Source: Bugulina stolonifera (taxonomy: Eukaryota > Bryozoa > Gymnolaemata > Cheilostomatida > Bugulidae). Taken from it: a DNA stretch of 64,000 bases. The position numbers were made by a program, and so were the translations under genes. Below the pieces are notes generated by a model that saw nothing but the letters and a program-made list of their open reading frames with translations, searched no databases and was not told the DNA's origin. The stretch covers positions 372,001 through 436,000 of the forward strand of contig OW285195.1 in assembly GCA_935421135.1 (NCBI GenBank), given 5' to 3'. How positions within the stretch are numbered: the stretch's first letter is position 1; the number at the start of each line of letters is the position of its first letter. Below, one piece after another: positions 53,986 to 61,894 of the stretch.

Positions 53986-55247
53986 ATTATTCATTAATTG
54001 ATAGCATCACTTCCTCCAGATTATTCTGAGCAGGGTCTCGGTGCTTTCTGAGAAACTGATGTATTTAAAGTGAAAGTATGGTACTGGACTTTGGGTGCAT
54101 CATTCATAGATATAGCATGTATCATGCTGGTCATTGCTTCAGGTCTGGCTAGTTACACTAATTCCTTAGACAAGGAGACATCAGTTTGAGCTAGGCAACC
54201 AACAAAAGTCAAAGAACTCCTACATTGTATATATAGAAATAATATTACTGCTATTGCATCTGGTTTAATTGTCACACACATAGATGTACATGTAAGTAAT
54301 GTTAATGTACATGTATAATAAGGAAGCACCAAATTTGAATAGCTTGAACAATAGCTACAGTAATGTTATGTTGCTTGTCTGTAAAAAGTACATGTAGACA
54401 AGATACTGAAGCTATCACTTGTGTGTATTGCCCTTGGCCCTACATCAAATGCCAGCACAATTATACACTAGCAAAAATATGAAACTAAATGTTTATGCAC
54501 TTTGTACGATATTGAAATGTTTGACTTGGCCACTGTTAGATTCTGATTGTAAAAATTTTAAATAGCTGACCAGCAGGTTGAATATGCAATACATGTCCTG
54601 TACATGCACATGTATCGCTACTGTGAGCGGTTGAGACCGGCCATGTTTCTAGGTCTGAGCTTGTATACACAATTTCTGACTGCACTAGCTGTACATGTAC
54701 AATAAATTACTGTAGACCGAGAGACTCTAATACACGCAAGTTTCTATTAATAATTAATAGAGAAAGTTCTACATGTAGCTATACTTATTCAGTTCATGTC
54801 GTTATGATAAAATTTAACTGTCTCTCTTTGTATAGGCTAATGTGTTAATTCAAACCACAGCAACTTTCTCTAAAATGGGTAGAAAAATTTGGTTATGATG
54901 ACTTTATGTTTGTTTCTCTAAAAGATTTTAAATCTTTCACTCCTGCACTATGATTATAGTACCATATTTAAAGTGTGATACTGAACAGCTTGGCCTGCAA
55001 CACACGTATTGTACATGTACTACAAATATATTATACTTTAATTGTCTTGCCCACCAAACTCAAATGATTGAGACTGCCAGTAACTCTATGTGATGAATGT
55101 TATAGGTACATGTAGCATTATCGTTCACAAAAAGTTTTCACAATAATAGTAACTTAATTGTGGAAAATACATGTATTTGTGGCAGAATTTTGTTGTTGTA
55201 AATTAACAGAATTTGTGACATGCATGCAATCATGTATTTTGCTATAG
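53986..55247. other. AT-rich stretch without confident genes
   Basis: Frequent TACATGTA motifs (54,290-54,310; 54,595-54,615; 54,690-54,705; 55,010-55,020). A GC-richer spot near 54,610-54,660 holds a minus-strand ATGGCCGG with a weak donor, not called. Confidence 0.5.
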
Positions 55248-55357
55248 ATGTAGATGTTCCTGCTATATGCAGTACTTCTAGCACGGCTGGCATACGAGCA
55301 TTATTGATACAAGAATCTGCAAAATCTGCAAAAAGGGCAGCTCAGACACATTTTATG
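55248..55357 (+). CDS. Candidate internal exon, unknown protein
   Basis: Acceptor TGTATTTTGCTATAG, 110 nt open, donor TTTATG/GTAGGATG. Encodes VDVPAICSTSSTAGIRALL followed by an Ala/Lys-rich IQESAKSAKRAAQTHFM. Enters with two bases and leaves in phase 0, so it can join 56,619-56,690 or 55,426-55,465. Likely part of a plus-strand spliced gene whose 5' end I cannot place. Confidence 0.45.
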
Positions 55358-55425
55358 GTAGGATGCCTTTATAATGAAGTATGCAGCTAAAGAGTGGCAA
55401 ATGTAGTGGTGGACTGTTGCCATAG

Positions 55426-55465
55426 TCACAAGATGACTTCATTCCACGCAAACAGAGAGAAAATA
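55426..55465 (+). CDS. Candidate 40-nt exon
   Basis: Acceptor ACTGTTGCCATAG, phase 0 frame SQDDFIPRKQREN, donor AATA/GTAAGATG. In phase with the preceding candidate exon. Short, so it could be chance. Confidence 0.3.
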
Positions 55466-56618
55466 GTAAGATGAAGTCGGCTTACAGGTTCAACCTCCTC
55501 ACGCTTTGCAGAAAAAAAAAACCTTCAGCTCACTATATAGGCCTACATGTATTTTGGTGCACTGAGTAAGCTAACATGCACTAACAGTTAATCTAAATCG
55601 CTGATGACTGGAACTCAATATTATTAGATTCTGTATAGGATGTTGAACATTACATGTACATGTATGTGCAATGTCTCACTGTTACAGGGTTTATGTCTAT
55701 GTTCAATGCAGCCCCTCTTAGGTTTGTTGATTTTGTGCTACTATAAGCAGAGTTGTGTCCTCTTGCCCAAACTTGACCAGCTAACACTATTCAATGCTGC
55801 TTAGAACACAGTTTTATGAATAAAGCTCAACTGTTTGCTTTATGACTTATATGAAATTTATTGTATTGTGGCCTGCTGTTCTAAATATAGCCTGTAGTGG
55901 AAAAGCATGGAATATGCATGTAAGGTTTTATGTACTTGCTGGTACAGATCTAGAGTAGTGAGATGCTGGTTCCTATGAAACCATAACAGCAATTCATGCT
56001 GCAATACCAGGACCACAACTACATGTAATCTTATCCAAAGAATTGTTTGCTGATAAAACATTGACAGGACTCAACAATGTGATATCATGCGTTACACATG
56101 GTTGTTAAATTAAGTGATTAAGCAGAGTTGCAAACTGAATGATCTGTTATATTTTAGCAAACAATACAGGAAAATTTAAATTGTAATAGAAAATGCCTGC
56201 CCCAATGATGTAATGAAAAGGCAAAGTTTGACTAAAAGTTACATAATCCCAACAGTATTTTAGTATTACAATGTAGTATATTCACATTGTTTTAAAAAAA
56301 TTACAAACGGGAGTTATATAAAGAAGTATTAACAAAACAATGACAATAAATGTAAAATGCCTGATTGAAAATGTATCAGTCAGTATACTACTTGATTAAA
56401 ACATAAATCTAGTACAGATTAGTCCGTTGCAGTATGCTAATTCAATAACAGACTAATAAATTGGCAATGGAAAAATTTTCTAGGCCATGAAATGTAAAAA
56501 AAAATTGAAATACTAAATGTTGCTAATACATGTATGTTGATAAATATGCATGAACCAGTCAAGCTTTGTAGTATGGCTATACTAGTTTCTTGATCCTGGC
56601 CTTTTCATCTACATGTAG

Positions 56619-56690
56619 AAAGATGTAGCAGATCCCACTGGAGCCAAGCTGGTTGGCATCAATCCAGCAAAGTTTCTACTCTCAGTCTAA
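56619..56690 (+). CDS. Candidate terminal exon, ...GAKLVGINPAKFLLSV
   Basis: Acceptor CTTTTCATCTACATGTAG, 23 codons starting KDVADPTGAKLVGINPAKFL, then TAA. It starts in phase 0 and so matches the exit phase of 55,248-55,357. Locally GC-richer and coding-like. Not recognised. Confidence 0.45.
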   Translation, partial: KDVADPTGAKLVGINPAKFLLSV

Positions 56691-58086
56691 AGTTTGCTTA
56701 CCAGTCCACATACACTGGTCACTGCAAACAGACAAGAAAACAGTATTACATTGTACTAAACACATGTCCAACCACAACCAGGTGCTGTTGCAGAGCAACA
56801 GAAACTGCAGATATTTGTATTGGCAAAACTGAAAACAAAACTGCCTGCATTTTAAGGGCTGATCTGAATAGAATTGACAAAAGAGGAGAATATCTTGTTG
56901 GATGTTCAACTATGTCTGAGATAACCTAATCAAAAAACAACCACACCAAGTCATTGCCTGAAGAAATACATGTAGATCTCTATGCGCTACCATTTAGCAA
57001 ACATGATTTTAGGCCATGTTTTCTTATTGTCATACTTGTTCAATTGAATTTACTAAGCAAATTAAAAAGTATTTTGCGATTTCTATGGCAACGACTTGGC
57101 AAGACACTGCTGCTACACGTTGACTTACCCTGCAATGAGGTCACGATTGCTATTTTATGTGGGGCGTGTATGTGTGGGTGTGCGTGGTTATTAAATAAAT
57201 CTGATGTAAATAACCACCATTGATCACAATGGAAGTAGTGATGTGCTCCCTCTCTCCGTTGCTTTCTCTCGATAGACTAAATAGATAATTAGAAAATATT
57301 AACAAAGTAAAAACTGGATTTTATTATAGAATGATGTTTTATCTCGGTTCTACATGAAATATGATATTATCATAGCAGTCTGCCAGTTCGGAAATGACTG
57401 TCTTCACTTTGGTCTGATCAAACACCTCCAACCGTCTCTATTTCTCGCCTTCACTTGCCAACTATATGCTTAGAATTATAATAATTATGCTCTCTCACAC
57501 CCCATACACATAAAAATGTGGAGTGCACAATTTGTAGAGCAAATGAAAATATACATACAATGTACATGTTATAGCTTTCGATCTTGAACATAAAATATCA
57601 AGTGACTTACCTGTTCAATATTGTTCTGCCTACAGAAACAAATGCAATAGAGTGCAGCTAGTGATTCCAACTCAGGTTGATGATGCACTATTCATGAGAC
57701 TTGATCACCCCAATCTATCTCTCAGAAATGATATTATGTTGATGTTGCTTTATGCATCTGTACCTTCAACTGCCAATGCATCATACTATAAATGTACATG
57801 TACATGCAGACACTAAAAAATTAAAAATATGATTTAGTTGCTTGCACAAGGTATAAGATCTACATGTACATATTAAATCTGCAAAGTTTCAACAGTTAGA
57901 ATACCTCATTGATGTACTGCACTTCAACATTAGGTTTAATATAAAGAATGGAAAAAAGACTACAGCATGTGTACCAACATTCTGTCAGATACCATAGAAT
58001 TTGTGCATCTGGGCTAGCTAATGGCTATTGTAAAGAAAGCTTTTTAGCAGGATGTTTGGCAGCCAATATTTAGTTACATTGTTTAG
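56691..58086. other. Stretch without confident genes
   Basis: AT-rich, with a small duplicated element at 57,603-57,776 (listed separately). Plus-strand open frames near 56,954-57,223 and 57,965-58,075 lack convincing splice sites. Confidence 0.45.
57603..57776 (-). repeat. ~175-bp dispersed repeat, copy 1, with a 19-nt microexon-like core
   Basis: Similar to 59,018-59,187 in the same orientation. On the minus strand it contains TTTGTTTCTGTAG, 19 nt (57,629-57,611), then GTAAGTCAC, a textbook donor. Confidence 0.5.
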
Positions 58087-58159
58087 TCAGTATCTTACCT
58101 GCTTATGGAGCTAAGGAGGCATGCAGCATTGTTGAAGAGAGATGACTGGAACAGACCAG
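58087..58159 (+). CDS. Candidate internal exon, ...MELRRHAALLKRDDWNRP
   Basis: Acceptor TTACATTGTTTAG, 73 nt open in phase 0, donor CCAG/GTAATG. Encodes SVSYLLMELRRHAALLKRDD then WNRP, helical and charged. An internal ATG (58,105) would also serve as a start. Partner exons unknown. Confidence 0.35.
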
Positions 58160-59505
58160 GTAATGCTACTAATAGTTACATGTAATACGCTCTGTTGAAG
58201 TGCCTAAAAGTATAAGAAATTTATTTAAAAAATGATAATAATGATATTCACCATGTTCTATCGAGAAAAAACAATATGGTGACATGTTTACATCGCATAC
58301 ATGTACATGACTAGCTCACTCAATTGCAATGTACACAGTGTTTTCCCACCTTAATGCTATATAATGTTTACATCAAAGCCATCTAGTTAAAAGAAGTAAT
58401 CAGAGATAAAATATTATAACTGCTAAAGTCAGTTAGTATTTCAAAGAATACAACATTAACTTATAAGATGAGTCCACCAATCTCAAAGGAGTACAACAGA
58501 ACAACTCCTATTATACTGCAATGTGTGTCTCTCATAAACAGCATTGGCCACACTTGACAGAGTTACGTTCTCTAAGTGTTCGTTCGCTTGGTGCTTGATG
58601 ACATTGACACGGTAAGAATTGGGTTTAATCATAGAATTGCAGGAAATATAATACATATCCTTACAAATATTCTCCCACACCCCACACATGTACATGCATG
58701 TACATGTAGATGATAAAACTTGAAATTTGTGCAACAATTAGTTCAAGTTATACAATTGAGGAAATGCCAATGAATTTTATCCACAGATGAAATTTCGAGA
58801 ATATCATGACATATAACTAATATGTACAGCAACTGCTTCAATAGCATGGGTAAATGTTTAGAAAAATGACTCTTCATCTACATGTATCTACACGTACAAT
58901 GTACATGAATATGCATACTTAATGTGTGTTTGTTCACAGATAAACTATTGGGGGTGTAGTTCTATAAAAATGAGAATAACAAGCAACTCAAATTGAAGCT
59001 CCACTCTTTCAAAAATTGACTTACCTGTTTAGGATTATTCTGTCTACAGTTCCAGATACAATAGCTTAATATAACTAGTAAGTCCAACCCAGAACCATTC
59101 TGCACTATTTATGAGATTAGATCACTCCAATCTCTATCTCAGAAATAATATGTTGGTGTTAGCGCATGCTTCTGTACCTTCAACTGCTCCCGTTTACAGC
59201 TGCTGTTGGAACAGCCACTATCAATGATAAAAAATCATGCATACATGCAGTCTATTTACGAAGGGTAGGATGTACTTATACATGCAAATGTTGAATCTAT
59301 GCAGTTTCAACAAATCATATTCAGATTGAAAATAATGCTTTATACGATACAATAGTATGTAGTGTCAAAATACTTGGAGCCTACAGTGTAACCGAGTGAT
59401 CTACATGTAATTCATCCTTACAGAAATTTGCTTTTGTTTAATGTTTATCTTCTACTTCAGAAGCAATTCCGTTGAATGCTTTAACCAACTTTTTTTCCCG
59501 TTTAC
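58160..59505. other. Stretch without confident genes
   Basis: AT-rich, with GTACATG-type palindromes (58,300-58,310; 58,688-58,710; 58,880-58,910). The minus-strand open frame at 58,483-58,737 includes such a motif and looks spurious. Copy 2 of the small dispersed repeat lies inside. Confidence 0.45.
59018..59187 (-). repeat. ~170-bp dispersed repeat, copy 2, with a 19-nt microexon-like core
   Basis: Diverged copy of 57,603-57,776. The minus strand again shows CTGTAG, 19 nt (59,044-59,026), then GTAAGTCAA, so both splice-like borders and the 19-nt spacing are kept while the core differs. Confidence 0.5.
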
Positions 59506-59683
59506 CTTATGTTGTAGTAGTGATGTTGTAGTAGGGATGTTGTAGTAGTGATGTTGTAGTAGTGATGTTGTAGTAGTGATGTTGTAGTAGTGATGAAAGT
59601 ATCTCTTTTGTAGATCAGGTGCAAGCCAGTCATCGAAAACAAGTTTCCAACAGTGCCAGCCTCACACAGTGCCTGAATGTCGC
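59506..59683 (-). CDS. Candidate exon containing a 14-bp minisatellite
   Basis: Acceptor CACTACTGTTAACAG, 178 nt with a single open frame, donor CATAAG/GTAAACG. The N-terminal half reads DIQALCEAGTVGNLFSMTGL. The C-terminal half is a repeat-encoded stretch with a 14-residue period (ITTTTSLLQHHYYN), because a 14-bp unit cycles through all three frames. Alternative: a plus-strand terminal exon from TATCTCTTTTGTAG (about 59,613) encoding IRCKPVIENKFPTVPASHSA. Strand is therefore uncertain. Confidence 0.35.
59511..59594. repeat. 14-bp minisatellite, six copies
   Basis: GTTGTAGTAGTGAT repeated at 59,511, 59,525, 59,539, 59,553, 59,567 and 59,581. The second unit has one substitution (GTAGGGAT). 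Confidence 0.95.
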
Positions 59684-59699
59684 CTGTTAACAGTAGTGA

Positions 59700-60937
59700 A
59701 AAGTAAATCTACATAAGAAAACAGGTAAAACAATGAGATATATAAAGTGACATAATGGTGATAATCATTTTAATAAGACACACTAACTAAATAGGCAGGT
59801 AACGCACAGGATATTACAGTGATATTACAGATAAAATTAATCTAGACTATTGGTTGTGATTATTTTTAGTCACAAGAGTCTGTAAAATATTGAAAACTGT
59901 ACATACTAAGTGCAATCGCTAGCAAAACAGAAATATATTTCATATTCTAGGTTTTCACCTAACTATTTTTAATTTAAAACCGTCTATTATATGTCTATCA
60001 TATTTTTCGATTAATCTTAGGTGTTACTAGCTATGCCCACTCAGTCCCTGATAGGTTTGACCTGTGGTAATTGGTACTATATTAATGCCAACATCTCGTT
60101 TGCAATGAAAGTAATCAGGACTATTGATTACTTGACATCACTGTTATTGTGCGACTGAGTAACGTCAATTGGCATTTAGAACAGGGGTGGACAACTCCTA
60201 CTAGTAAAATCAGATGCATTTGAAACATTTGTGGCTACCCTTTCGCCATCTAGCATCTCTTTAGATATTAGAATGTATGCTTATAGAGATAACAAGCAAT
60301 GCCAACATAGTGAGTTTGTACAAAATCTCAAATGCTTAAAAATAATTTTAAACTCCATGTATCTCAAGACAACTACTGCATATTCCCTGTTCTACAGGAT
60401 GCCTGTATAACATGTTTCTATTCAAATTCAAAAACACTCACTGTTTATGTTGTAGTGAAGAAAGCAAACTTCCTTGCCTCACCAAGACATTTCCCAATAG
60501 ACAACTTCCAATGGACACCTCCATAATGTAGCCTATTTCTTTCCAATAAACTGAGCAAACCCTTCAATAGATAAAGAACCACTCTTCAATGAATTTAATC
60601 CTAGACAGAGGCAGCAAACATGTAGAATTGAATGACTATTACTAGCCATCATAAATTGGGATTACGCAAAATAGGTCAAAACTAATTTAATGTAGGCTGC
60701 CAAGAGCAGCTCCTAGTAGTAGATAGTATGCTCATCTTAAAAGAGCGGGAAACTACTTAGCTCAATACAAACCACGGAAAATTTAATCATTATGATCATT
60801 TACTTCACTTTGACAAATTTTGGAGATTTTGCAGTAACTGAAATCAACCTACTATTTCCCATAGATATGTTCTGTTGTAGTAAGAAGAATTAGTTTCCTC
60901 ACATGTCTCGAAGATGCATAGAGGAGCTAGAGGCAGA
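59700..60937. other. Stretch without confident genes
   Basis: AT-rich. The plus-strand open frame at 60,332-60,526 has no recognisable motif or clear splice borders. No repeats stand out. Confidence 0.4.
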
Positions 60938-61051
60938 CTAGACTGCAATCAACTTTAACAGAACAACTTTCCATGTGGCACAAACTTTCTCCAATAGCCT
61001 CCAACTGACTCTGATGTTGCTTGTAGAGTGTTCAAGTTGATGCACACTATA
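60938..61051 (-). CDS. Candidate terminal exon after a strong acceptor
   Basis: GTTACTCTATTTTTCAG is a strong acceptor. Two frames are open after it. One gives 37 codons (YSVHQLEHSTSNIRVSW...) ending TAG at 60,938. The other includes SVGGYWRKFVPHGKLFC and ends TAA. I cannot choose between them. The plus strand also has an open frame (61,028-61,255) with two hydrophobic stretches, but it contains a TAGGCCTA motif typical of non-coding DNA here. Confidence 0.35.
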   Translation of the reverse strand, partial: YSVHQLEHSTSNIRVSWRLLEKVCATWKVVLLKLIAV

Positions 61052-61607
61052 CTGAAAAATAGAGTAACCGACAGCAATATTACAAGCTACAAGCGGATGA
61101 CTAGTGTAGACAGCTTCTACATTGTAGTTTTTCTTGTCATCGGCAGACTGATATCAGTCTGTAGGCCAAAGAAACTATCAAAATTTAAAATAAATTTAAT
61201 TACGAGTAGGCCTACAACCATTGTATGCCTACTTCTACTTGTAGTTACTAGTTAAATTTACTGTAACAATGTGCCTAAAAAAGAAAACTCTATCAACTGG
61301 CAAATATGACTAAGATACAACGTTTCTATATAACAATAGCCTAAGTGGAACACATTCATCTACATAGCATTTACATTAACAGCTACAAAAACAACAATGA
61401 AAATTAATTCAAAATGAAAGCAAGGTTGAAATTTTTAGTAGCGTTTTCTCAAGGCAAATACCAGCTAAAGTTATTTGAACACCTAAATTAAAAGCTATCT
61501 AATAACGGTGTTTACAGTACTGGATGACTAACAACACATCAGCTAATAGAGAAGCTAAACAGTATCAGAAAGTATTAATATAGCACTCTCATTGGTAAAG
61601 CTGCTAC

Positions 61608-61724
61608 CTGCGGAGGTAACAATGGCAGCTACATTGACAAGCCGGAAACACAGCACGATGAGGGGCCTAAATGTAGGCCGTGACCCAAGCCAGCCAAATA
61701 TGTGCTGGCCGAGCCACTGGCTGT
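61608..61724 (-). CDS. Alternative 117-nt exon reading
   Basis: Acceptor GTTACCTTCCCCAG, 117 nt open with symmetric phase 1-1, donor CCGCAG/GTAGCAGC. Encodes SQWLGQHIFGWLGSRPTF onward, Trp- and hydrophobic-rich. It overlaps the VWC-like reading of 61,629-61,825 in another frame, so at most one is right. The splice signals are better here; the motif is better there. Confidence 0.35.
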
Positions 61725-61825
61725 CTGGGGAAGGTAACACAACTTCAGAATAGGTAAATATTTAGACTGGTGTCTGCACTGATCACAACAGTTGCGTCCC
61801 GCATTTACGCATGGTGAATCACAGG
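61629..61825 (-). CDS. VWC-like Cys-rich terminal exon reading
   Basis: Acceptor GCACTTTATTTTAG followed by 64 codons to TAG. The first 16 residues, CDSPCVNAGRNCCDQC, fit the closing C-x3-C...CC-x2-C pattern of von Willebrand factor C modules (extracellular). The remainder is unremarkable. It lies within 70 bp of the right terminus of the insertion. The family call rests on this short motif only. Confidence 0.35.
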
Positions 61826-61875
61826 CTAAAATAAAGTGCAGGTGAGGAAAACTCCCAATTTTTTTTCAAAATAAT

Positions 61876-61894
61876 TTTCCTTGACATCGATGAG
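61876..61894 (-). repeat. Right terminal inverted repeat
   Basis: Read inward from the satellite junction this is CTCATCGATGTCAAGGAAA, differing from the left end at positions 5 and 12. The similarity does not clearly extend further inward. Confidence 0.7.

Larger units (their letters stand above)
33877..61894. mobile_element. Putative 28-kb terminal-inverted-repeat insertion in the satellite
   Basis: Seen directly: the satellite on the left ends in register with position 23,377 of the array and the satellite on the right restarts in register with 23,374, so the two arrays are one array interrupted, sharing TTCT at both junctions. The ends of the block are 19-bp inverted repeats with two mismatches. 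The leading CT of the left repeat also fits the satellite, so the target duplication is TT (2 bp) if CT belongs to the element and up to TTCT (4 bp) if it does not. Known: duplications of 2-4 bp with short inverted termini occur in several DNA transposon superfamilies (CACTA/EnSpm, Chapaev, Academ, Sola). I cannot assign one, and I recognise no transposase, integrase or polymerase inside. Alternatives are a non-autonomous giant element, or host DNA carried between two element ends. Confidence 0.65.

Noticed and set aside
53767..53994. Minus-strand 75-codon frame overlapping the 53,875 gene
   Set aside because: Different frame, runs through the promoter-like GC patch, and reads like shifted codons of the 67-residue frame.
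61622..61733. Plus-strand first exon MAATLTSRKHSTMRG... with donor GAAG/GTAACA
   Set aside because: Possible, but the minus strand offers two better-supported readings over the same bases, so it was not listed as a feature.
33877..61894. LTR retrotransposon or Polinton/Maverick interpretation of the 28-kb block
   Set aside because: Ends are short inverted, not long direct, repeats. There is no TG...CA, reverse transcriptase, protein-primed polymerase or integrase frame, and the target duplication is not 6 bp.
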